The notes under the pieces were generated by a model that worked only from the letters and a program-made list of their open reading frames with translations, was not told the DNA's origin and ran no database searches. From positions 1-42,006 of the forward strand of contig JAAEOA010000245.1 of NCBI GenBank assembly GCA_024223715.1: a stretch of 42,006 nucleotides of DNA, written 5' to 3'. The position numbers were made by a program, and so were the translations under genes. Positions within the stretch are counted from its first letter, which is position 1; each line of letters starts with the position of its first letter. This document shows positions 31,789 through 39,199 of the stretch, one piece after another. Source of the stretch: a bacterium (GTDB lineage Bacteria > Krumholzibacteriota > Krumholzibacteriia > LZORAL124-64-63).

Positions 31789-32626
31789 GGATTTTTATCT
31801 CTCCTTGAAAACTGGTTTCCGCGGGTCCGCGCAGCAAAAGCTCATGAGTTTGGAAATCAACACTTACCTGAAGAACATCGCCTCCCCTGGTTTTCAGGGA
31901 AACTGGGCTTTGGGCCTGCCTGAGTTGAGACAGTACCACTGCACAAGCTGAAGCGCCAGTACCACATGCAAGAGTTTCGTCCTCCACACCCCGTTCAAAG
32001 GTCCGTAATTGCCAAGGGGCCTCTTCAGGGGAACTGCCACCAGGCGAAACAAAATTTACGTTGGTTCCCGCGGGCGAAAACTGTGGGTTATGGCGAAAGG
32101 CGCTGCCCCATTTTAGAACATCAATGGTTTGAACATCTTCGCAGGGAACTACAAGATGCGGTACTCCGGTATTGCAAGTGTGAAAGGAGGAAAATTTTGA
32201 ATTCCCGAGGCCAATATCACCCTGAAGAGAAATATCCAGTTGCAAGTCCTTCCAGGCAGGAAGGCTCACCTGAATATCGGTGGGTGAAAAGACTTTTCCT
32301 TTCAGCAAACCTGAATAGGTATCAAAGCAACAATTGTCATCTGCCAATTGGTTCGCAAAAGCAAAAGCAACGCTGCAACGAGCGCCATTACCACACATTT
32401 CAGCTTCATAGCCATCAGAGTTAAAATAGATCATGCGGAAAGCTGCATCTGTACTGACTGAATCATCGATGACAATAAGGCCGTCGGCACCAACTCCGAC
32501 TCGACGATCACAGAGGAACTGAATGACTTCGGCGGTAAGCTCAAAACCAGCAAGGTCTCTGGCTGCAAGCATGACAAAATCATTTCCTGCACCATGCATT
32601 TTGGAAAATTTCAAAAGTTGGTTCAT
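31781..32626 (-). CDS. dapF: Diaminopimelate epimerase DapF
   Basis: DapF interconverts LL- and meso-diaminopimelate, supplying peptidoglycan and lysine synthesis. The 281-residue protein has the two catalytic cysteines in MCGNGARC (Cys78) and ACGTGASA (Cys221). The N-terminal FSKMHGAGNDFVML, RRVGVGADGLIVI, NTGVPHLVV, GTNVNFV and RTFERGVEDETLACGTGA are all present. It is followed by dapA and dapB with overlaps of eight and four bases, a compact meso-DAP module. The ATG at 32626 lies three bases after the lipoprotein stop codon and has little ribosome site of its own, so it probably depends on coupling. Confidence 0.95.
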   Translation of the reverse strand: MNQLLKFSKMHGAGNDFVMLAARDLAGFELTAEVIQFLCDRRVGVGADGLIVIDDSVSTDAAFRMIYFNSDGYEAEMCGNGARCSVAFAFANQLADDNCCFDTYSGLLKGKVFSPTDIQVSLPAWKDLQLDISLQGDIGLGNSKFSSFHTCNTGVPHLVVPCEDVQTIDVLKWGSAFRHNPQFSPAGTNVNFVSPGGSSPEEAPWQLRTFERGVEDETLACGTGASACAVVLSQLRQAQSPVSLKTRGGDVLQVSVDFQTHELLLRGPAETSFQGEIKIHD

Positions 32627-32629
32627 TGG

Positions 32630-33883
32630 CTATTCATTTCTTTCCTGGTTTTCAGGATTTTCAGTATTTTCAGTATTTTCCCCGTTCAATTCTTCAATCA
32701 GTTCCTGAATTGAGTCAGGCAAGGCCGCCGATAGACTGTCCACGGGTTCGGGCTGGGGTTCAGGTTTTACCCAAGAAGTCAAAGAATCACCCCAGGCGGG
32801 TAAAGCAAAGCGGGAACTTAAGCCTGGCTCCAGGTTCACATTTTCAACCATAACCCAGGGTTCCAGGTACCAAAGCACGGAATCTACACCCGAAGATTCC
32901 ATTTCAGGCAGTATTGTGTCAGGAATCACACTGAAGCTGCTGTCTTGGTCAACATCTACAAATGCAATAACCCGGTTAACCCCCGGATCGACATTTTCCA
33001 GGGTCAAATGGAAATTCGAATCCTGAAAAGCAAAGCTAATGCCGGCGTCGCCAGGCACAGGCTCTGGATAATAACCTGTGTCCGCATCGGTTATAGACAT
33101 AGCCCAAGCGAGAACCTGTCCGGAAAATTGAGGCTGTTCAAAAGGTTCACCAAAAAGAGTGCCCTTGGTACTGCTGGCATAAAGAGTGGTTACACCTGCT
33201 GATGCAGAACCTGTTTCCGAAGATACCAGCAAAGTATCAGGTAATAAACGTTGCGGGTCATTTTCTCCCGGACGCAGATTTTTATCCTCATCCTGGAATG
33301 CCCGAACCAAAAAGGGGCCGCTGGGAATTGGCAACCAATTAAAGCGGAAAGCTCCTTGATTGTTGGTTACCGTGCGGCGAATGATGGGACGGCGAAAATA
33401 CTCCACACTGTCGGGCTGTAAACTGTACAGCTCCACCACTCCATTTTTTAAAGGAACTTCCCCGAAAAGAAGGACCCCGGCAATGGTTCCAGCTGCAATG
33501 GAGTCAGCTGTTGCTATTGGGAAACGACGACTATCCTGATTTTGTACTTTATGGGCATCCCGCATGGAACCAGCAATTTCCACCACAACCAATGTATCGG
33601 CAGGCAACGGTTCTTCCAGGGTAACATAGGCAACCGTGGCGCCTTTCCAGCTGGTTTTTTTTATGCGTTGGTCAGGAAAGAAAAATAACCAGGAGAAGGC
33701 ATTGGCACGATCCATTTTTTCAGAGAAAGTGAAAACCAGTTCAGTGGTTTCCGAAAGGCCGGTGGATCCGGAATCAGGGTAAACACTCACCAAATGAGGT
33801 GGGGTTACATCCATGGGGCCTCCAGGTGGAGGTTCCATTACTGCACAACTGACCAACAGGACCAACCCGATCAGCAGCAACAA
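32630..33883 (-). CDS. Lipoprotein with SbsA-type Ig-like domain
   Basis: A hydrophobic leader ends in the lipobox LVSC at residues 10-13, so the mature protein is probably lipid-anchored. Then comes EPPPGGPMDVTPPHLVSVYPDSG, followed by LSETTELVFTFSEKMDRANA. This is the start of a bacterial Ig-like (Big_5/SbsA) domain as found in FCB-group lipoproteins with a GGP-x-D-x-x-PP motif. The middle holds a carboxypeptidase-regulatory-like segment (GAFRFNWLPIPSGPFLVRAFQDEDKN). The C-terminal 40 residues are Pro/Glu/Asn-rich, ending in an ENTEN repeat. The start is uncertain: the TTG at 33883 has no ribosome site and leaves a leader with no positive charge. The frame stays open upstream with RKPGFRL residues but offers no standard start codon. 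Function is unknown. Confidence 0.75.
   Translation of the reverse strand: MLLLIGLVLLVSCAVMEPPPGGPMDVTPPHLVSVYPDSGSTGLSETTELVFTFSEKMDRANAFSWLFFFPDQRIKKTSWKGATVAYVTLEEPLPADTLVVVEIAGSMRDAHKVQNQDSRRFPIATADSIAAGTIAGVLLFGEVPLKNGVVELYSLQPDSVEYFRRPIIRRTVTNNQGAFRFNWLPIPSGPFLVRAFQDEDKNLRPGENDPQRLLPDTLLVSSETGSASAGVTTLYASSTKGTLFGEPFEQPQFSGQVLAWAMSITDADTGYYPEPVPGDAGISFAFQDSNFHLTLENVDPGVNRVIAFVDVDQDSSFSVIPDTILPEMESSGVDSVLWYLEPWVMVENVNLEPGLSSRFALPAWGDSLTSWVKPEPQPEPVDSLSAALPDSIQELIEELNGENTENTENPENQERNE
32649..32675 (-). repeat. 9-base repeats at the lipoprotein 3' end
   Basis: Three near-identical 9-base units (TTTTCAGGA, TTTTCAGTA, TTTTCAGTA on the plus strand) encode the repeated Glu-Asn-(Thr/Pro) at the C terminus. 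They are in frame and only 19 bases from the stop codon. Confidence 0.7.
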
Positions 33884-33943
33884 GCTGCCAACCGGCTTGG
33901 GTCCCGCATTAATTGTGAGCCTGAAACCTGGTTTTCTGATGAC

Positions 33944-34864
33944 CTACTCCTGATTCAGGACCGTTGCAATAATGGCCCGCTGGGCGTGAAGACGGTTTTC
34001 AGCTTCATCAAAAACAACAGCATGGGGTCCGTCCATAATTTCGTCAGTAATTTCTTCGCCCCGGTGAGCCGGCAGACAATGCATAACAATGTGTTCCTTA
34101 TCAGCCCGTTCACAAAGATCCCTGTTGATCTGGAAGGGGGCAAAGTCCTTGCGGCGCTGGACAGCCTCTTCTTCCTGACCCATGCTATAAAAAGCATCAC
34201 CATAAATGACGTGAGCCCCTTCCACGGCCTCTTTTGGATCGTGGGTAATCATGAAGGAGGCTCCAGCAGCTTCGGCCTTATTCACGACTGTTTCATCAGG
34301 ATTGTATCCTTCTGGGCAGGCCAGGATAAAGTTGAAAGGAAATTTGATAGCAGCATTCAACCAGCTGTTGGCCAAGTTGTTTCCGTCACCCACCATTACG
34401 ACATTTTTGCCTTCAATGGTGCCCAAATGCTCTTCTACAGTCAGGATGTCTGCCATTACCTGGCAAGGGTGGGTCAAGTCTGTCAGGCCATTTATAACCG
34501 GTACACTGGCGTATTTGGCCAGATCCTGAACTTCACCATCATCGAACCAGCGAATCATAATCGCATCAGCAAAACGACTCATAACTTTGGCTACGTCGTA
34601 AACCGATTCACGGGTTCCCATGCCAATTTCCTTGTCCGTAATGAACATGGATTCGCCACCGAGCTGGCGCATGGCCACTTCAAAACTTACCCGTGTACGC
34701 AGGCTGGGCTTGGCAAAAACACAGGCCAGCACGTGATTGGTGTGGGTATGGGGCAGAATGTGCTGCCGGGCCAGGGGTTTTTGTTCTTTAGCCAAGTCCA
34801 GAATACCGCGCAAATCGGCATAGCTGTGATCGTCAATGGCCAGAAAATCCATTTTGTTCGACAC
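33944..34864 (-). CDS. argF: Ornithine carbamoyltransferase
   Basis: This enzyme makes citrulline from ornithine and carbamoyl phosphate in arginine synthesis. The start is the GTG at 34864: GGAGG (34873-34877) lies eight bases upstream, giving 306 residues; a GTG 14 codons further up has no such support. The carbamoyl-phosphate motif is SLRTR (54-58), followed by GGESMFI, DLTHPCQVMAD and MVGDGNNLANSW. The C-terminal HCLPAHRGEEI is the ornithine-binding motif of OTCases, which argues against aspartate carbamoyltransferase. It is the only arginine gene here and lies 86 bases after hslU, so it may have a promoter of its own. Confidence 0.94.
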   Translation of the reverse strand: MSNKMDFLAIDDHSYADLRGILDLAKEQKPLARQHILPHTHTNHVLACVFAKPSLRTRVSFEVAMRQLGGESMFITDKEIGMGTRESVYDVAKVMSRFADAIMIRWFDDGEVQDLAKYASVPVINGLTDLTHPCQVMADILTVEEHLGTIEGKNVVMVGDGNNLANSWLNAAIKFPFNFILACPEGYNPDETVVNKAEAAGASFMITHDPKEAVEGAHVIYGDAFYSMGQEEEAVQRRKDFAPFQINRDLCERADKEHIVMHCLPAHRGEEITDEIMDGPHAVVFDEAENRLHAQRAIIATVLNQE

Positions 34865-34891
34865 TTGTAAATCCTCCGGGTCGGATGGTTG

Positions 34892-34922
34892 ATTGTAGGA
34901 ACACACAGGTTCTTTGTTGCAA
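34892..34922 (-). promoter_or_regulatory. Weak candidate promoter for argF
   Basis: On the minus strand TTGCAA (34917-34922) and TACAAT (34892-34897) are 19 bases apart, in the 86-base gap between hslU and argF. The -10 is good but the spacing is long and the -35 poor. No arginine-repressor box is recognisable. Confidence 0.25.
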
Positions 34923-34950
34923 ATCTAATCCTTTGTAAGCCTCTGTCCAC

Positions 34951-36306
34951 TCAAAGAATGTAACGGGACAAATCTTCATCATGAATGATGTCTTTCAGGC
35001 GATCCACCACAAATTCCCGATCCACGGAAATGGCTCCGGTTTGCACAGTGGGTACCTCAAAAAGCAGGTCATCAAGTAATTGTGCAAGAATGGTCTGAAG
35101 CCGGCGGGCTCCAATGTTTTCCATTCGTTTGTTTAATTCGGCCGCCAGTCGGGCTAATTCCTTCAAAGCGTCTTCGGTGAAACTTAAAGCGCAGCCGTCA
35201 ACACCGAGCAGAGCTTCATATTGACGGGTCAGACTGCCTTCCGTATCTCGCAGGATACAAAGGAAGTCATCTTCAGTCAGGCTGGACAACTCCACTCTGA
35301 TGGGGAATCGCCCCTGTAATTCAGGAATCATATCACTGGGTTTGGTCATATGAAAAGCACCGGCGGCAATAAAGAGAATATGGTCGGTTTTCACCGGACC
35401 ATGTTTGGTGCTAACCGCAGATCCTTCAACAATAGGAAGAAGATCACGCTGCACTCCTTCACGGCTCACATTGGGACCACTGCCACCGGATCCTCCGGCA
35501 ATTTTATCAATTTCATCAAGGAAAATAATTCCGCCATTTTCCACGAGAGTGATGGCTTCAGCCAGGATTTGGTCCATGTCCAGGCGGGCTTCAGCTTCCT
35601 GTTCTCTCAAAAGGATTCGGGCTTTGGCCACGGTAACTTTTTTGGTGGTCTTCTTTTTGGGAAACAATCCCTTTATACTCTCACCAAAAGAAGCATCAAA
35701 TTCTTCTCCCGCAGAAGAAAAAATATTTGCGATGGGCACTGAAGAGGCTTCAGCCTGCACGCTGACTTCCCGGTCTTCAAGAACCTTTTCCTGCAGTTGG
35801 GTGCGAATTTTTTCCTGACTTCTTTTCCAGCGTGCACGGCGATCTTCATCTTCATTTACACCAGTCATGGGTGGCAGGAGAATATTAACCAGGCTGTCCT
35901 CTACAGCTCTTTCAATATCTTCCTGATGGCGCTCTTCAGCTTTGCGGCGAACCAGGGAGATGCTGTTCTCGAGAAGGTCTCGCACCATGCTGTCAACATC
36001 GCGCCCCACGTAACCTTTTTCGGTAAACTTAGTAGCTTCCACTTTCAAAAAAGGAAGGTTGGCCATCTGGGATAAACGCCGGGCGATTTCAGTTTTCCCC
36101 ACACCCGTAGGTCCAATTAGAATGATGTTGTTTGGAACAACTTCGTTGCGTATATCTTCGGGCAGCTGCATGCGGCGCCACCGGTTTCGCAAGGCAATGG
36201 CCACTGCTTTTTTGGCGTCATTTTGACCAATGATGTAACGGTCCAGCATTTCCACCACTTCGGGGCAAGTCCAGGTGGAATCAGTTTCTATGTGTTTGAT
36301 TCTCAT
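34951..36306 (-). CDS. hslU: ATP-dependent protease ATPase subunit HslU (ClpY)
   Basis: HslU is the hexameric AAA+ unfoldase that feeds substrates to HslV. The 451-residue protein starts with [31 protein letters not shown]. It has Walker A GPTGVGKT (65-72), the pore motif GYVGRDV, an intermediate domain of normal size (about 110-235), Walker [12 protein letters not shown] and the arginine-rich [10 protein letters not shown]. The C terminus DEDLSRYIL is the tail that inserts into HslV. The ATG overlaps the hslV stop by four bases (ATGA). Confidence 0.97.
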   Translation of the reverse strand: MRIKHIETDSTWTCPEVVEMLDRYIIGQNDAKKAVAIALRNRWRRMQLPEDIRNEVVPNNIILIGPTGVGKTEIARRLSQMANLPFLKVEATKFTEKGYVGRDVDSMVRDLLENSISLVRRKAEERHQEDIERAVEDSLVNILLPPMTGVNEDEDRRARWKRSQEKIRTQLQEKVLEDREVSVQAEASSVPIANIFSSAGEEFDASFGESIKGLFPKKKTTKKVTVAKARILLREQEAEARLDMDQILAEAITLVENGGIIFLDEIDKIAGGSGGSGPNVSREGVQRDLLPIVEGSAVSTKHGPVKTDHILFIAAGAFHMTKPSDMIPELQGRFPIRVELSSLTEDDFLCILRDTEGSLTRQYEALLGVDGCALSFTEDALKELARLAAELNKRMENIGARRLQTILAQLLDDLLFEVPTVQTGAISVDREFVVDRLKDIIHDEDLSRYIL

Positions 36307-36857
36307 GAGTTGTCATCCTCGCCAGCTTCGGCTTTCAGTACGGTTATGTGTGTGTTGGTGTAAATACAAATGTTCCCGGCAATTTCCAGGCTTTTTTGGC
36401 AAATTTCTTCAGCATTCAAGTTGGTGTTTTCCACCAGAGCCCTGCCTGCAGCCAAAGCATAAGGTCCGCCACTGCCAATGGAAGAAACATTGTCATCAGA
36501 TTCAATGATGTCGCCGTTACCACTGACTGTGTAAATATCTTTGCTATCCATCACAATCATCATGGCTTCCAGACGACGAAGAAATTTATCATTCCTCCAC
36601 TCCCTGGCCATCTCCACGGTGGCTCTTTTCAGATGACCACGATATCGGTCCAAATGACCTTCAAATTTTTCGAACAAAGTGAAGGCATCGGCTGCACCAC
36701 CGGCAAAACCAACCAGGACTTTCCCGCCAAACAAAGGCCGCACTTTCACCGCTCCATTTTTGGCGACGGTATTGCCAAGCGTAACCTGACCATCACTACC
36801 AATGGCGCCGACTCCGTCCCGCAGAACGGCCAAAACTGTTGTCGATCTGACTTTCAT
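36303..36857 (-). CDS. hslV: ATP-dependent protease subunit HslV (ClpQ)
   Basis: HslV is the proteasome-like peptidase of the HslUV complex. The 184-residue protein begins [15 protein letters not shown]. By comparison with E. coli (TTIVSV), Thr6 would be the N-terminal nucleophile after removal of a five-residue propeptide. [45 protein letters not shown] and [15 protein letters not shown] are family motifs. AGGAG lies five bases before the ATG. It sits 14 bases after xerC, in the xerC-hslV-hslU order known from Bacillus (codV-clpQ-clpY). Confidence 0.97.
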   Translation of the reverse strand: MKVRSTTVLAVLRDGVGAIGSDGQVTLGNTVAKNGAVKVRPLFGGKVLVGFAGGAADAFTLFEKFEGHLDRYRGHLKRATVEMAREWRNDKFLRRLEAMMIVMDSKDIYTVSGNGDIIESDDNVSSIGSGGPYALAAGRALVENTNLNAEEICQKSLEIAGNICIYTNTHITVLKAEAGEDDNS

Positions 36858-36871
36858 TAATTCTCCTGTTT

Positions 36872-37834
36872 CTATTTTGTTTTTCTCGCCCGAGGATGGG
36901 CGTTTTGAAAACTCTCTTTAAGACGCCCTCTGCTCAGGTGCGTATAAATTTGGGTCGTTGACAAATTCTGGTGGCCCAGCAATTCCTGAACAACTCTGAT
37001 GCCTGCCCCGCCCTCAAGCAAGTGAGTGGCAAAACAATGACGCAGGGTATGGGGTGATACGCCTTTTACGCCGGCCAGTTCCCCTGCATATAAAGCCACC
37101 CGGCTTTGCACAGTTCTGCGGGAGATTCGGCTGCCCGGTCTACCTTCAAACAAAGGCAATAACGCTTCTTCACCAGTTATTTTTCCTTCAAGACATCTTT
37201 TCCACAAATCGGGGTGCACTCTCATTTCCAGATATTGAACAATGGCATTTTTTGCACATCCTGCCAAAGGAAGAATCCTTTCCCGATTCCCTTTACCCAA
37301 AACCCGAACCCGCCCACTTTGCCATTCAATGGAGCCGAGGTTCAAAGCCACAAGTTCGGCTAATCGCAAACCCAGTCCATAAATCACCTCCAGCATGGCC
37401 CGGTCCCGCTGCCCACGCAGGGTCGATGGGTCCGGTTGGGCCAGCAATTCTTCGGTCAATTCCACGGTCAGATCCCGTGGAAGATTTTTTTCCCGTCCAC
37501 CACGACCGGTAGCAAGATTGTCAGGTACATTTTGTAAAACGTGAGTCACCAGTAGATATTTGTAAAAAGAACGAATGGCCGCCAGATGCCTGTCGAGTGT
37601 GGAACGCTTGCGGTCAAGCTTTCTCAATAAAGCCAAATGCCCTCGCAGCAACCCTCGCTGGTCTTCGAGTTTACTCAATTGTTCCTGAGTCACGGGTTTT
37701 ATTATAATCCCAAAAGCGCAGGCTGTTTCCAGAAAACCGGAAACGTCCCGGGCGTAAGCCTCCAGAGTCAGGTCGCTCATGCCCTTCTCAATTTTTAAGT
37801 GCTCCAAATAAGGATTTAAAACCTTTTCGAACAC
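36872..37834 (-). CDS. xerC: Tyrosine recombinase XerC
   Basis: XerC acts with XerD at dif to resolve chromosome dimers. The 320-residue protein has a core-binding domain (about 1-110) and the catalytic residues Arg in [12 protein letters not shown], Lys in [28 protein letters not shown] and the nucleophile in TTQIYTH. The Arg motif reads RLAEL rather than the more usual RVSEL. There is an insertion of about 15 residues ([19 protein letters not shown]) before the LFxGRxG segment. The GTG start has AAAGGGG about six bases upstream. The location between trmFO and hslV is the classic XerC one. Confidence 0.92.
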   Translation of the reverse strand: MFEKVLNPYLEHLKIEKGMSDLTLEAYARDVSGFLETACAFGIIIKPVTQEQLSKLEDQRGLLRGHLALLRKLDRKRSTLDRHLAAIRSFYKYLLVTHVLQNVPDNLATGRGGREKNLPRDLTVELTEELLAQPDPSTLRGQRDRAMLEVIYGLGLRLAELVALNLGSIEWQSGRVRVLGKGNRERILPLAGCAKNAIVQYLEMRVHPDLWKRCLEGKITGEEALLPLFEGRPGSRISRRTVQSRVALYAGELAGVKGVSPHTLRHCFATHLLEGGAGIRVVQELLGHQNLSTTQIYTHLSRGRLKESFQNAHPRARKTK

Positions 37835-37858
37835 TATTTCCCCTTTCGGAAAATCGGG

Positions 37859-39199
37859 CTATCGGCCGGGATCATTCTCTTCAAGCCATTTTTCCATGGC
37901 TTCAATGGACCGCTGAGATTTGGCTTCTTTGCGTTCTTTTTTTCCCCGTACTTTTACCCCAAGGTCAGGAACAATGCCAAAATTTGCATTCATGGGTGAA
38001 AAACGGCCGGAGGTTTTGTCAAAAAGGAACCGACTGAGCAAACCACCCACAATAGTTTCGGCGGGCAATACAGACAAAGTACCCGAAGATGCGCGAGCGG
38101 CAAGTTTCCAGGCAGTCAAAAGACCCGAAGCAATGCTTTCCACGTAACCTTCAACGCCGGTCATCTGACCGGCAATAAAAATATCCGGCCGCTCGGGAAG
38201 TGAGAAATCCCGTTTGAGACAGCGTGGAGTGTCCAGGAAAAAATTGCGGTGCATTTGCCCGAAACGAACAAATTCAGCCTTAGCAAGGCCCGGGATTTTC
38301 CTGAAAACCCGTTTCTGTTCACCAAATTTGAGTCGTGTTTGGAAGCCAACCAGACCAAAGAGAGTGGCTTCAGAATTTTCCTGCCTCAGTTGAATCACCG
38401 CATGAGGACGATTTCCTGTACGAGGATCTTTCAACCCCACCGGTCTCATGGGGCCAAAAGCCATGGACTGAGGTCCGCTGGCGGCAATTTCTTCAATGGG
38501 TTGGCAGCCATCAAATAAAGCGGCCCGGTCAAAATCATGGACTTCAGCTTTTTCAGAATCCATCAGGTCCTGATATAAAGTCTGGTATTCAGCTTCATTC
38601 AATGGGGAGTTCCAGTAATCACTGTCACCTTTTCCGTAACGGGCGGCCCGGAACAGGATATCGGTATCGAGGCTGTCTGCTGTCACCGTCGGGGCGATGG
38701 CATCAAAAAAGTGCAGTGAGGGCTGGCCCGTAATTTGGCCAAGTTGGTTGATCAATTCGGGAGATGTGAGCGGCCCGGTGGCGAGCAAATAATTGTGGTT
38801 TTCAATGATGGGTAATTTTTTAAGGTGAACTCTCTCCAATTGGATCAGAGGCTCATTTTCAAGAACTTTTTCCACAACCTTACTGAACAATTTTTTATCG
38901 ACTGCCAGGGCGCTTCCTGCCGGTACAGATGCCTTTTGAGCACACTCAAGCAAACGGCAGCCCATCATTCCAAGTTCTGCTTTTAACAGTCCGGATGCGG
39001 TAGATAAAATTGTGCTTTTCAGGGAATTACTGCAGACGATTTCTGCAACATCGCCACTTTCGTGAGCTGGGGTTGGATGCTCAGGCCGCATTTCAAGCAG
39101 GCGAACCTTCAGGCCGAAGCGGGCCAATTGAAGGGCTGCCTCACAACCAGCGAGGCCAGCCCCCACCACGGTGACAGCTGGCTTCTGAGATACTGCCAC
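37859..39199 (-). CDS. trmFO: tRNA uracil-54 methyltransferase TrmFO (folate-dependent)
   Basis: TrmFO makes 5-methyluridine at position 54 of the tRNA T loop, using methylenetetrahydrofolate and FAD. The 446-residue protein begins with the FAD-binding VTVVGAGLAGCEAALQLA, followed by LLEMRP and the family stretch EIVCSNSLKS. Other motifs are FFDAIAPTV, YGKGDSDYWNSP, FDGCQPIEEIA, FGPMRPVGL and IAGQMTGVEGYVESIASGL. It ends in a basic tail. The GTG start overlaps the topA stop by one base (TAGTG). The topA-trmFO-xerC order is widespread. Confidence 0.95.
   Translation of the reverse strand: MAVSQKPAVTVVGAGLAGCEAALQLARFGLKVRLLEMRPEHPTPAHESGDVAEIVCSNSLKSTILSTASGLLKAELGMMGCRLLECAQKASVPAGSALAVDKKLFSKVVEKVLENEPLIQLERVHLKKLPIIENHNYLLATGPLTSPELINQLGQITGQPSLHFFDAIAPTVTADSLDTDILFRAARYGKGDSDYWNSPLNEAEYQTLYQDLMDSEKAEVHDFDRAALFDGCQPIEEIAASGPQSMAFGPMRPVGLKDPRTGNRPHAVIQLRQENSEATLFGLVGFQTRLKFGEQKRVFRKIPGLAKAEFVRFGQMHRNFFLDTPRCLKRDFSLPERPDIFIAGQMTGVEGYVESIASGLLTAWKLAARASSGTLSVLPAETIVGGLLSRFLFDKTSGRFSPMNANFGIVPDLGVKVRGKKERKEAKSQRSIEAMEKWLEENDPGR

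Noticed and set aside
33794..34870. A 358-codon plus-strand open frame opposite argF
   Set aside because: Antisense to a clear OTCase gene, with no ribosome site or recognisable domain.
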